From Micromonospora sp. KC723 (GTDB lineage Bacteria > Actinomycetota > Actinomycetes > Mycobacteriales > Micromonosporaceae): 64,000 nucleotides of DNA. The position numbers and the translations under genes were made by a program. The notes below the pieces were generated by a model. The model saw only the letters and a list, made by a program, of their open reading frames with translations, was not told the DNA's origin and did no database searches. The stretch spans positions 1-64,000 of the forward strand of contig NZ_SMKD01000003.1 in the NCBI RefSeq assembly GCF_004348595.1. The letters run 5' to 3'. This document shows, one piece after another, positions 1 through 7,697 of this stretch. Within the stretch, counting starts at the first letter, position 1, and the number at the start of each line of letters is the position of its first letter.

Positions 1-123
1 GTAGGCCGCCAGATCGACGCCGCCCGGCATCGCACGCGGTTGCCCCACCACGGTCAGCTCGACCGGCACGCCGCCACCGGTGACGTGTTTGCCCGCCGAC
101 CAGACGGGCAGGTAGGTCGACAT
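1..123 (-). pseudogene. Histidine-kinase C-terminal fragment (partial)
   Basis: The reverse strand reads GVPVELTVVGQPR, then a few residues on GVDLAAY, and leaves the window. This resembles the stretch just before the ATP-binding N-box of NarL-type actinobacterial sensor histidine kinases (typically PVxLxVxGxPRxLPxGVDLAAYRIVQEALTN). Upstream of that stretch kinase similarity is lost in this frame, while a second frame reads DLPARLV, so a frameshift is likely. The only ATG (121-123) lies in the same CATG as the start of the forward gene, leaving no room for a sensor or dimerisation domain. A degraded or truncated kinase is therefore the best reading. The rest lies outside the window, so an intact short protein cannot be excluded. 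Confidence 0.45.
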
Positions 124-376
124 GACCGACGAACAGCGCACCGACCGGGCCAGCACCGACGAGCCGGACGGCACCCCGGCGTACGAGGCGTCGCTGCGCC
201 CGCCGGGCGACTCCCTGCGCGGCACCGACGACACCGGCGACGACTTCGCCGACCTGCCCGCCGAGGAGCACCTGTCGGCCCGGGACACCAGCCGCGCCGG
301 CTACGACGTCGACGCCGTCTCCGGGGCCGCCGACCCCGCCCAGCGGGACGCGGTCAACCCGGCCAGCGAGGTGTAG
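122..376 (+). CDS. Small acidic hypothetical protein
   Basis: An 84-residue, very hydrophilic protein rich in Asp, Glu, Thr and Ala, with no signal peptide, membrane segment or recognised domain. AGGTAGGT lies just upstream of the ATG and could serve as a weak ribosome binding site. It ends ten bases before the convergent RNase H gene. Acidic, disordered-looking proteins of this size are common in actinobacteria, but I cannot assign a function. The shared CATG with the reverse-strand fragment means one of the two starts may be wrong. Confidence 0.5.
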   Translation: MTDEQRTDRASTDEPDGTPAYEASLRPPGDSLRGTDDTGDDFADLPAEEHLSARDTSRAGYDVDAVSGAADPAQRDAVNPASEV

Positions 377-385
377 GGCAGCCCC

Positions 386-871
386 TCACCGAACCGTCGC
401 GGGAGGGCCCAACGCCGCCCGCGCCTCGGTCATCCCCCGATTGGCCAGCGCGTCCGCCCGCTCGTTCTCCGGGTGGCCGTTGTGCCCCTTGACCCACAGC
501 CAGGTCACGTCGTGCCGGGCACAGGCGGCCTCCAGCCGCTGCCACAGGTCGGCGTTCTTCACCGGCTGCTTCGCCGCGGTCAGCCAGCCGTTGCGTTTCC
601 ACCCGGCGAGCCAGCCGGTGATGCCGTTACGCACGTACGTGCTGTCGGTGTGCAGCCGAACGGCGGCCGGCCGGGTCAGCGCCTCCAACGCCTGGATCGC
701 GGCGGTCAACTCCATCCGGTTGTTGGTGGTCGGGGTCGCCTCCCCGCCGCGGAGTTCCCGTTCGTGCTCGCCGTAGCGCAGCACCGCGCCCCAGCCGCCC
801 GGACCGGGATTGCCGCTGCACGCCCCGTCGGTCCAGATCTCCACAACCCTGCCACCCGCCACGTCCGCCAC
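386..871 (-). CDS. rnhA: Ribonuclease HI
   Basis: A 161-residue type 1 RNase H, which cuts the RNA strand of RNA-DNA hybrids and removes primers and R-loops in the cytoplasm. All family landmarks are present: [15 protein letters not shown] with Asp15, NRMEL with Glu54, HTDSTYV with Asp76, and the C-terminal [12 protein letters not shown] with His130 and Asp140. The spacing matches the E. coli catalytic set (Asp10, Glu48, Asp70, His124, Asp134). The length is typical of a single-domain enzyme with no extra hybrid-binding or phosphatase domain. The gene stands alone, convergent with the small gene before it. Confidence 0.96.
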   Translation of the reverse strand: MADVAGGRVVEIWTDGACSGNPGPGGWGAVLRYGEHERELRGGEATPTTNNRMELTAAIQALEALTRPAAVRLHTDSTYVRNGITGWLAGWKRNGWLTAAKQPVKNADLWQRLEAACARHDVTWLWVKGHNGHPENERADALANRGMTEARAALGPPATVR

Positions 872-1025
872 GCGCCGAACCTACCGCCCCGCCCCACCGT
901 GCTCATCACCAACCGGCCGTCCGTCGTCGCCAGCTCCGACGGGGTGCAACCCGCCCAGCGAAGCGGGGTCAACCCCAGGGACGAAGGTCGGGAGACCACG
1001 CCTCGGGCGGCAACGGTCCCGCGGC

Positions 1026-2210
1026 TCAGGACCGGAACAGCCGGGCCCGCAGCCGACCGGCGGCGTCACCGACGGCGGCCGAGGTCATCGGCAGCAGCGG
1101 ACTGGACCGCATCACCGCCAGGTCCTCCACCGGGCGGGTGTCGCCGTCGAGGAAACGCAGCACCCGCTGCGGCGGGTTGCGGTCGAACAACCGCCCGAAG
1201 AACTCCGGGCCGCCCACCCTCCCGTTGTCCAGGGCCCGCAACGCCACCCCGTCCATCCACCGGTGCCGGCCCGGGTACGCCGGGCGGGGCACCGGGTCCC
1301 GGCCGGCGGCGAGCGCGGCGGCGACCTGCGCGGCCTGCCGGCGCATCGCGGAGAAGGTGAACCCGGTCGACGGCCGGGTGGCCCCGCCCGCGGTGCCGAG
1401 GCGCACCACCCGCGCTGAGGGCCGACGGTCGAAGGGAGCGTCGGTCATCGGGATCACCCCGTTCTCCACCTCCCGTACCGCCGACCGGGTCAGATCGACA
1501 CCGAGCAGGCGGGTGTAGCCGCGCAGCGCCGCGTCGTACGCCGCGTCGTCGATCAACGCCGGAGCGAACTCGGTGTACTCCACCAGGGCGTACCGGTCGC
1601 TGACCGGCAGCACGTACCCGAAGGAGACACCCCGCGCCGGTTGCGGGGTGCGGAAGTCCATCAGCACCGCCCGATCCGGGTCGAACACCGGTGTCGCCGA
1701 CTCCACCCACCAACCCCGGAAGTGCTGCAACCAGCTGGTACGCCCCGGCCGGCGGGGCGGTCCGGGACGGGAGTCCAGCACCCACCCGGCCCGCAACAGC
1801 GCCCGGCCGTCAATGTCGCGGACGGTCACCCCGGTGCCGTCGTCGTCGAGCGCGCCGACCGCCGCGTCGCACCGGGTGACGCCGAGCCGCCGCTCGGCCT
1901 CCGCCGCCCGCGCGTAGAGCGGCGCGGAACGCAACATCGCGTACCGCAGCGGCGCCAGGTCGAGCACCCGCCGCCGCGCCGACGTGGTCACCTCCACCCG
2001 CCGCCAACTGGCGCTGAGCACCGGCTCCAGGTCGGTCCCCGGGGCGCCCCAGAACGCCCAGGTGCGGTCCTGGCCGCGCCTGCGCACCGGGTCGACGACC
2101 GCGATCCGCAGCCCGGTCAGATCGTGCCGGTCCAGCGCGGTGAGCACCAGGCAACCGGCGCCGCCGCCGCCGCCGACGAGGGCCAGGTCGACGATGTCCA
2201 CCGGGTCCAC
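1026..2210 (-). CDS. crtY: Lycopene cyclase, CrtY type
   Basis: A 394-residue flavoprotein of the lycopene beta-cyclase family, which closes the ends of lycopene into ionone rings at the membrane. The N-terminus has a dinucleotide-binding fold signature (LALVGGGGGAG at about residues 10-20). Further on come the family-typical WAFWG, SWLQHFRGWWVE, VLMDFRT, GVIPMT and GGATRPSTGFTF segments; the last is a strong cyclase marker. I chose the GTG at 2208-2210, next to the glycine-rich fold; a GTG nine bases further in is an alternative. No other carotenoid gene is nearby, so the precursor pathway must lie elsewhere. The gene is divergent from the oxidoreductase that follows. Confidence 0.88.
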   Translation of the reverse strand: MDPVDIVDLALVGGGGGAGCLVLTALDRHDLTGLRIAVVDPVRRRGQDRTWAFWGAPGTDLEPVLSASWRRVEVTTSARRRVLDLAPLRYAMLRSAPLYARAAEAERRLGVTRCDAAVGALDDDGTGVTVRDIDGRALLRAGWVLDSRPGPPRRPGRTSWLQHFRGWWVESATPVFDPDRAVLMDFRTPQPARGVSFGYVLPVSDRYALVEYTEFAPALIDDAAYDAALRGYTRLLGVDLTRSAVREVENGVIPMTDAPFDRRPSARVVRLGTAGGATRPSTGFTFSAMRRQAAQVAAALAAGRDPVPRPAYPGRHRWMDGVALRALDNGRVGGPEFFGRLFDRNPPQRVLRFLDGDTRPVEDLAVMRSSPLLPMTSAAVGDAAGRLRARLFRS

Positions 2211-2285
2211 GTTGCCACACCGGGTCGCCGCCCCGGCAACATGCCGGGGCGTAGGTTCGGTACGGAGCCGGTGGAAGGGGCACAG

Positions 2286-3344
2286 ATGGGTGAGGCGCTG
2301 CGGGTGGGGCTGCTCGGGTACGGGATCGCCGGGCGGGTGTTCCACGCCCCGCTGATCGCGGCCACCCCCGGCCTGCGGCTGCATGCCGTGGTCACCACCA
2401 ACCCCGAGCGGCGCGAGCAGGTCCGGCGGGAACACCCCGAGGTCCGCCTGGTCGACGACGCCGACCTGCTCTGGCGTACCCCACAGGCGCTGGACCTCGT
2501 CGTGGTGGCCACCCCCAACCGGCATCACGTGCCGATGGCCCGCGCCGCCATCGCGGCCGGCCTGCCCGTGGTGGTGGACAAGCCCCTCGCCGCCACCGCC
2601 GTCGACGCCCGCGCGCTGGTGGACGAGGCCGCCCGGCGGGACGTGCCGCTGACCGTCTTCCAGAACCGCCGCTGGGACGGCGACTTCCTGACCGTCCGGC
2701 GGTTGCTCGCCGCCGGTGAACTGGGCCGGGTGACCCGCTTCGAGTCCCGGTTCGAACGGTGGCGGCCGGTCGTCAAGCCCGGCTGGCGGGAGAACGCCGG
2801 GTCCGACGACGCCGGTGGCGCCCTCTACGACCTCGGCGCGCACCTGGTCGACCAGGCGGTGCAGCTGTTCGGACCGGTGCGGAGCGTCTACGCCGAGGTG
2901 GATCGGCGACGCTCCGGAGCGCGGGTCGACGACGACGCGTTCGTGGCCCTCACCCACACCGGCGGGGTCCGCTCCCACCTGTGGATGAGCGCGGTCGCCG
3001 CGCAGCTCGGGCCCCGACTGCGGATCCTCGGTGACCGGGTTGCGTACACCACGTACGGGCTCGACGCGCAGGAGGAGGCGCTGCGCGCCGGCGGCCGGCC
3101 GGGCGGCCCCGGCTGGGGCGAGGTCACCGCCGAGCGGTACGGCCGCCTCGGCGTCGACGGCGACCTGCGCGTCGTACCCACGGAACCCGGCCGCTACCAG
3201 GACTTCTACTCCCAGGTGACGGCGGCGCTACGGGCCGGAGGGCCGATGCCAGTCGACCCGGCCGACGCGGTGACCACGGTGGAGTTGATCGAGCTGGCCC
3301 ACCGCTCCGCGGCCGAGGGTGTGGTGCTCCCGGCCGGTAGCTGA
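2286..3344 (+). CDS. Gfo/Idh/MocA family oxidoreductase
   Basis: A 352-residue NAD(P)-dependent dehydrogenase of the glucose-fructose oxidoreductase/inositol dehydrogenase family. The N-terminal Rossmann fold begins RVGLLGYGIAGRVFHAPLI. The cofactor and catalytic segment is VVVDKPLAATAVDA (lysine in DKP), followed by QNRRWDGDFLTVRRL, as in YdgJ/YvaA-like members. The C-terminal half is the alpha/beta substrate domain, with DLGAHLVDQAVQLFG. The ATG follows a good GGAAGGGG site. The substrate is probably a sugar or inositol derivative but cannot be told from sequence. It is not co-transcribed with its neighbours and is distinct from the second family member at 20234-21316. Confidence 0.88.
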   Translation: MGEALRVGLLGYGIAGRVFHAPLIAATPGLRLHAVVTTNPERREQVRREHPEVRLVDDADLLWRTPQALDLVVVATPNRHHVPMARAAIAAGLPVVVDKPLAATAVDARALVDEAARRDVPLTVFQNRRWDGDFLTVRRLLAAGELGRVTRFESRFERWRPVVKPGWRENAGSDDAGGALYDLGAHLVDQAVQLFGPVRSVYAEVDRRRSGARVDDDAFVALTHTGGVRSHLWMSAVAAQLGPRLRILGDRVAYTTYGLDAQEEALRAGGRPGGPGWGEVTAERYGRLGVDGDLRVVPTEPGRYQDFYSQVTAALRAGGPMPVDPADAVTTVELIELAHRSAAEGVVLPAGS

Positions 3345-3712
3345 TCCGGGCTGGCTCGATCCACGGCCGCGGCGAGGTGACACCGCCGCGGGCGTACCGC
3401 ACACCCTCTTGAGCATCCTAGGAGGCTAGCTGAATCTGGCTGTCGCCTGGCGAGGGTGTCCCGCTCCGGACGCACCCACCGGGTGGAGACAGAGTGGATC
3501 AGCGCCGACGACCCGGGCGACTCGTGGCGAGGTCGGGCATGTCCGCCTCTGCCGGGCAGAGGGAGAACACGTGACGGCAACGAAGATTTCTCATTTACCC
3601 CTACCCCGGTGCCCATCCCTCCTAGTGTTGGCCACACCGGTGCTAGTCACGGAGTTGGCCACCCGAACGACGTCCCACGCAGACAGCGGACGAAAAGTGA
3701 GGGAAGACGCGT
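3345..3712 (+). other. Intergenic region upstream of the secreted protein gene
   Basis: About 370 bases with no convincing gene; codon usage in every frame is poor. It has lower GC than its surroundings around 3580-3640, as expected for a promoter region of the gene at 3713. A GAGGGAAG ribosome binding site sits just before that start. A short AT-leaning palindromic stretch with CCTAGG lies near 3416-3424. No clear minus-10/minus-35 pair could be fixed. Confidence 0.4.
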
Positions 3713-4198
3713 ATGAAGGCACAGACAGTTCTCGTATCGGCAGCGCTCGGCGTGGGACTCGGCACGCTCCTCCTGCCGACCGCCGCGCTCGCGGAGACGA
3801 CGGTGTCCCCGGCCACCACCCCGGTCGGTGGCACGGTCGTACTCACCGCTAGGGGCTGCAACCCGAAGGCCGGCGACGCGCTCTTCCGCGTCACCGGACC
3901 GAACCGGGACCAGAACGTCCGCTCCACCACGGCCGCGGCCGGCGGCGGGCTGAGCGCCGAACTCTTCACCGCCGGCTTCACCCTCGGCACCTACACGGTC
4001 ACCGCCACCTGCGGTGACGGCAGCTCCGCCGGCACCGCCACCTTCACCGTCACCCCCATCGGCGGCGCCCCGGCCGGCGGGGGCGGCGACGACGGCACCA
4101 CCGGCCTGCTGGCCGCGGGAGGTGCGCTGGCCGGTGCCGCCGCGCTCGGGGCAACCGTCCTGGTCCGCCGTCGGCGTCGGGCGGCCTCCGTCGCCTGA
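3713..4198 (+). CDS. Secreted, C-terminally anchored surface protein
   Basis: A 161-residue exported protein. Residues 1-27 form a signal peptide ending in LPTAALA. A single small beta-rich domain with two cysteine-containing segments (ARGCNP, TATCGDG) follows, resembling an Ig-like fold, then a Gly/Asp linker, a hydrophobic helix at about 135-152 and a final RRRRR cluster. This is the layout of a surface protein held by a C-terminal membrane anchor. The following gene is a class F sortase, so the protein may be its substrate, but no LPXTG is visible; the sequence before the helix is Gly-rich, with DDGTTG. Similar small proteins often sit beside actinobacterial class F sortases. Confidence 0.75.
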   Translation: MKAQTVLVSAALGVGLGTLLLPTAALAETTVSPATTPVGGTVVLTARGCNPKAGDALFRVTGPNRDQNVRSTTAAAGGGLSAELFTAGFTLGTYTVTATCGDGSSAGTATFTVTPIGGAPAGGGGDDGTTGLLAAGGALAGAAALGATVLVRRRRRAASVA

Positions 4199-4292
4199 CC
4201 CCGGACAGCACACACCATCCCTCGGGACGGGTGCCCGCGCCGACGGCGACCGGACGGGCACCCCGACCGATCGCCGTCGGGGAGGTGGGGCG

Positions 4293-4916
4293 ATGGCGTG
4301 GTTCACCCGTACCCGCAGCGCGGTGGCCGCGGTGACGGTGGCCGGCACAGCCGGCATCAGCCTGATCGTCGCGGGACTGACCGCCACCCCAACGGGGCCG
4401 CCGCAGCCCGGAGCGGGCGCTCACGGCGGGCACCGCATCGGCTCGCCCGGTCCGGTGCTGCCCCGCTCCACGCCGCTGCGCATCGACATCCCGGCCATCG
4501 ACGTGCACGCCGAACTCGTGCCGGTCGCCGGCGATCCGCACGGCACCCTGGAGGTGCCGCCACTGGACCGGCCCACCGTGGCCGGCTGGTACCACCCGGG
4601 GGTCAGCCCCGGCGAGGCCGGCAACGCCGTCGTGGTCGGGCACGTCGACACCCGGGACGGGCCGGCGGTCTTCTTCGACCTGGGCCGGCTACGCCCCGGC
4701 GACACCGTCCGGGTCGCCCGCGCCGACGGGCGGGTGGTGACCTTCGCGGTCGACGGCGTCGGGGCGTACCCGAAGTGGAACTTCCCCACCGCGCTGGTCT
4801 ACGGCCCGGGCGGACCGGGCGCGGCGCTGCGTCTGGTCACCTGCGGCGGGCGCTTCGACGAACGCTCCCGCGACTACTCCCACAACATCGTGGTACGCGC
4901 CAGCGCCGTGCCCTGA
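4293..4916 (+). CDS. Class F sortase
   Basis: A 207-residue membrane-anchored transpeptidase. Residues 10-30 form an N-terminal signal anchor, followed by a Pro/Gly/His linker and the sortase beta-barrel from about residue 60. Catalytic features are VVVGHVDTRDGPAVFF (His117), RLVTCGG (Cys184, the TLxTC-type site) and nearby arginines before YSHNIVV. Short length and lack of a C-terminal extension fit class F, a mainly actinobacterial class with poorly known substrates. The ATG follows GGAGGTGGGG. It lies 94 bases after the secreted anchored protein, which suggests a functional pair. The transpeptidase role is known from the family; the partner is inferred from position. Confidence 0.88.
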   Translation: MAWFTRTRSAVAAVTVAGTAGISLIVAGLTATPTGPPQPGAGAHGGHRIGSPGPVLPRSTPLRIDIPAIDVHAELVPVAGDPHGTLEVPPLDRPTVAGWYHPGVSPGEAGNAVVVGHVDTRDGPAVFFDLGRLRPGDTVRVARADGRVVTFAVDGVGAYPKWNFPTALVYGPGGPGAALRLVTCGGRFDERSRDYSHNIVVRASAVP

Positions 4917-4988
4917 CCTCCGCCCTGCCGCCGCCCCGCACGCCCGTACTACGGTGAGCCCTCGACACGGCGAGGCGGAGGTGCGCGG

Positions 4989-6098
4989 GTGGGGCGGCGA
5001 ACGGTGACGGCAGGGATGCTTCCCGGACTGGGATCACTGGTCGGACGGCTGCTCGGGCGCGTCGACGAGACACCGCCGAAGGCCTCCCGGCGGGGGAACC
5101 CGGACGCCGTGGTCGACTGCGCCGTCTACGTCAACGGCCACCGCGAGCCGGGCCGCCCGCACTACGCCGACGCGTACGCACGCGCTCGGCGGGACCGCCA
5201 CACGTTCGTCTGGCTCGGCCTGCACGAGCCCGGCACGGCCGTGATGGCCGCCGTCGGCCAGGTCTTCGGCCTGGACGACCTGCTCGTCGCGCAGGCCCTC
5301 GCCGACGGGCACCGTCCCGCCGTGCAGCGGCACGGCGCGGTGACGCTGCTGGTGGCGCGCACCGCCGGGTACGTCGCACACGCCGAACTCACCGCCAACT
5401 CCGAGGTGGTCGACACCGGGGACGTGATGGTCTTCCTCGGCGACCGGTTCGTCGTCACCGTCCGGCACGGGGCCGCCGGCGCGCTGAGCGCCGTCCGGGA
5501 GGAGATCCAGCGTCGCCCGAAGGTGCTGGCCGAGGGGCCGTGGGCGGTCGCGTACGCGGTCACCGACCGGATGGTGGACCTCTACCTGGAGGTCGCCGCC
5601 CACCTGGAAGACGACCTGGAACGGGTGGAGGAGAGTGTCTTCGCCCCCGACCGGCACGCCGACATCCAGCACATCTACCAGCTCAAGCGGGAGGTGGTGG
5701 AGTTCCGGCGGGCGGTGCTGCCGCTGGCCGAGCCGATGCGCGCCCTGCTCGCCGGGCGCGACGGCGGACCGCCGCCGGGGCTGCGCCGGTGGTTCGTCGA
5801 CGTCGAGGGGCGGCTGGCCCGGGCCGTCGACCGGGTCGCCGCGTACGACGAGTTGCTCACCTCGATCGTGCAGTCCCGGCTCGCCCAGCTCGCCGTCGAG
5901 CAGAACAACGACATGCGCAAGATCGCGGCATGGGCGGCGATCGCCGCCACCCAGACCGCGGTCGCCGGGGTGTACGGGATGAACTTCACACACATGCCGG
6001 AACTGACCTGGAGGTACGGCTACCCGGCGGCACTGCTGGTGATGGCGACCGCGGGGGTCACCCTGTACCGGCTGTTCCGCCGCTCCGGCTGGCTCTGA
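4989..6098 (+). CDS. CorA-like divalent cation transporter
   Basis: A 369-residue inner-membrane channel-type transporter of the CorA family, which conducts Mg2+ and sometimes Co2+ or Ni2+ as a pentamer. A large N-terminal cytoplasmic alpha/beta domain is followed by long helices (about 190-310) and two C-terminal membrane segments. The first ends in the signature YGMNF (GMN at residues 330-332), followed by the loop THMPELTWRYGY; the second ends with a basic tail. The family MPEL motif in the periplasmic loop is intact. The GTG start is preceded at a good distance by GGAGG. The gene appears to be monocistronic. Confidence 0.9.
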   Translation: MGRRTVTAGMLPGLGSLVGRLLGRVDETPPKASRRGNPDAVVDCAVYVNGHREPGRPHYADAYARARRDRHTFVWLGLHEPGTAVMAAVGQVFGLDDLLVAQALADGHRPAVQRHGAVTLLVARTAGYVAHAELTANSEVVDTGDVMVFLGDRFVVTVRHGAAGALSAVREEIQRRPKVLAEGPWAVAYAVTDRMVDLYLEVAAHLEDDLERVEESVFAPDRHADIQHIYQLKREVVEFRRAVLPLAEPMRALLAGRDGGPPPGLRRWFVDVEGRLARAVDRVAAYDELLTSIVQSRLAQLAVEQNNDMRKIAAWAAIAATQTAVAGVYGMNFTHMPELTWRYGYPAALLVMATAGVTLYRLFRRSGWL

Positions 6099-6516
6099 CC
6101 CCGTCCCGGCCGGGCCCGCCGGCCGACAAGCCGCGCCGCGAGGTCGGCCCGTGCCAGCCGTGACGAGCCGCCCCCGCCGCGTCACCGGTGTCCGGTTGCC
6201 GTCGGCCCGGGCGCGATGTCCGGTCTGACCTGCGGAGACGGCGTGGTCCGGGCCACTCCGGCGGTGGAATCGGTCCGGGGGCCCCGGCGTTGTACATGGC
6301 ATACCGCCGGCGCTCTCGCGCCCGGCACCCGGCACAGCCCCGTGGAATGCGGGCCCCGCCGGATCGGTTACACCCCCCGGACGCCCGAGCAGGCCCCGCC
6401 GCCAGACGTCCGCACCGCCCGCGCAGGCCACGCCACCGGGCACACGATCTCTTCCCCTTCGCGGCACCGCCCCCCAGCGGCCGCCGCACACCCCCGACCG
6501 GAAGGTTCGATCCACC
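6099..6516 (+). other. Long leader/promoter region of the C39-like gene
   Basis: About 420 bases with no gene I can support. Short open frames exist, but their composition (Arg/Pro/Gly-rich) is that of non-coding GC-rich DNA. The region probably holds the promoter and untranslated leader of the secreted C39-like protein, whose ATG follows GGAAGG. No riboswitch or clear hairpin terminator was recognised. Confidence 0.35.
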
Positions 6517-7170
6517 ATGCGTACCGACCTGATCCGCAACACCACCCTGACCATCGCCGCCCTCGCCGCCACCACCGTCGGCATCGCCGGCCCCGCCATC
6601 GCCGCCCAGGCCACCCCGGCCGAGAAGGCGACCACGATCACCACCGACCGCAGCAACCACGGCGAGCGTGAGCTGAAGGTCGACTACGAAGCCCAGCCGA
6701 ACTTCTACTACTGCGGCCCCGCCGCCACCCGCAACGCCCTGTCCGTCATCGGCAAGAACATCGACGTCGACGCCATGGCCAGGCAGATGGGCACCACCGA
6801 GAACGGCACCAACAGCATCAACGACATCACCCCGGTCCTGAACAAGGAGACCGGCGCCAACACCTACCACTCGGTGGAGATCAAGGACACCAAGGCCGAC
6901 GACAGGCAGACCGGCACCCTGCGCGCCGACATCGTCCGCACCATCGACAACGGCCACGCCGTCGTCGCCAACATCGCCGGCAGCGCCACCGACACCGACG
7001 GCGGCGTCCACTCCTACGAAGGCGGCCACTACATCGCCGTCACCGGCTACCGCGACAACGGCGACACCGTCACCATCGCCGACTCCGCCAACCCGGCCAC
7101 CGCCAGCTACGACATCCACGTCGACAGCCTCGCCGACTGGATCGCCAGCCGCGGCTACGCCACCTCCTGA
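6517..7170 (+). CDS. Secreted C39-like cysteine peptidase
   Basis: A 217-residue exported protein with an N-terminal signal peptide (about 1-31, ending GPAIAAQA). The mature part resembles the peptidase C39-like (papain-fold) domain. The pieces are NFYYCGPAATRNAL (Cys66 as nucleophile at the helix start), EGGHYIAVTGY (His171) and VTIADSANPA (Asp189 as the third residue), in the order expected for the family. It is free-standing, not fused to or beside an ABC exporter, so it is unlikely to be a bacteriocin leader peptidase. Such stand-alone actinobacterial proteins are usually secreted or wall-associated and of unknown substrate. Codon use is extremely C-ending and regular, suggesting good expression. 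A strong hairpin follows it. Confidence 0.8.
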   Translation: MRTDLIRNTTLTIAALAATTVGIAGPAIAAQATPAEKATTITTDRSNHGERELKVDYEAQPNFYYCGPAATRNALSVIGKNIDVDAMARQMGTTENGTNSINDITPVLNKETGANTYHSVEIKDTKADDRQTGTLRADIVRTIDNGHAVVANIAGSATDTDGGVHSYEGGHYIAVTGYRDNGDTVTIADSANPATASYDIHVDSLADWIASRGYATS

Positions 7171-7184
7171 CCCACCGACCGACA

Positions 7185-7210
7185 GGGCCGGCCCCACCCG
7201 GGGCCGGCCC
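7185..7210 (+). terminator. Hairpin terminator after the C39-like gene
   Basis: A perfect 11-base-pair inverted repeat (GGGCCGGCCCC / GGGGCCGGCCC) with a four-base loop lies 15 bases after the stop codon. There is no long T-run, as is usual in high-GC actinobacteria. Confidence 0.7.
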
Positions 7211-7260
7211 TTCGGCGTACCCGCCCGCGTCGGCGCTGGTCGACGGGGCAGGATAAGGCC

Positions 7261-7680
7261 GTGGCGAGACGTGGACCCCGGCGAGGACCGACCGACGACC
7301 CGGGCCGGCCCTGCCCCTGCGGCCCCGGTCTGCCGTACGCCGACTGCTGCGGCCCGTTACACCGGGGCGACGGGACGGCCGGCACGGCGGAGGCGTTGAT
7401 GCGTTCCCGCTACAGCGCCTTCGCCGTCGGCGACGCCGACTATCTGCTGCGCAGCTGGCACCCCTCGACCCGGCCCGGTCGGCTCCGACTCGACCCTGCG
7501 CAACGGTGGACCCGACTGGAGATCGTGGACACCGAGCGGGGCGGCCTTCTCGACAGCACCGGCACCGTCGAGTTCCGCGCCCACTACCGGCAGGCGGGGC
7601 GGCCCGGAACCGTCGACGAACGCAGCCGTTTCGTGCGTGCCGACGGCCGCTGGGTGTACCTCGACGCCCTGCCCGGCTGA
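7261..7680 (+). CDS. YchJ family protein with SEC-C zinc motif
   Basis: A 139-residue YchJ-like (UPF0225) protein. The N-terminal SEC-C type metal site is CPCGPGLPYADCCGPLH, with Cys18, Cys20, Cys29 and Cys30. The domain marker ALMRSRYSAFAVGDADYLLRSWHPSTRP follows, and an NTF2-like region contains GTVEFRAHYR and ERSRFVRADGRWVYLDA. The protein is cytoplasmic and of uncertain function; family members are linked only loosely to metal or protein binding. The GTG start is chosen because it begins the conserved block. The gene converges with the MFS transporter, with only 17 bases between the stops. Confidence 0.88.
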   Translation: MARRGPRRGPTDDPGRPCPCGPGLPYADCCGPLHRGDGTAGTAEALMRSRYSAFAVGDADYLLRSWHPSTRPGRLRLDPAQRWTRLEIVDTERGGLLDSTGTVEFRAHYRQAGRPGTVDERSRFVRADGRWVYLDALPG

Positions 7681-7697
7681 CCCCGCGACGCCGTCGG

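Noticed and set aside
5034-6656. A 540-codon reverse frame opposite the CorA-like gene
   Set aside because: The CorA-like frame has the GMN signature and helices; the reverse frame reads as non-coding composition.
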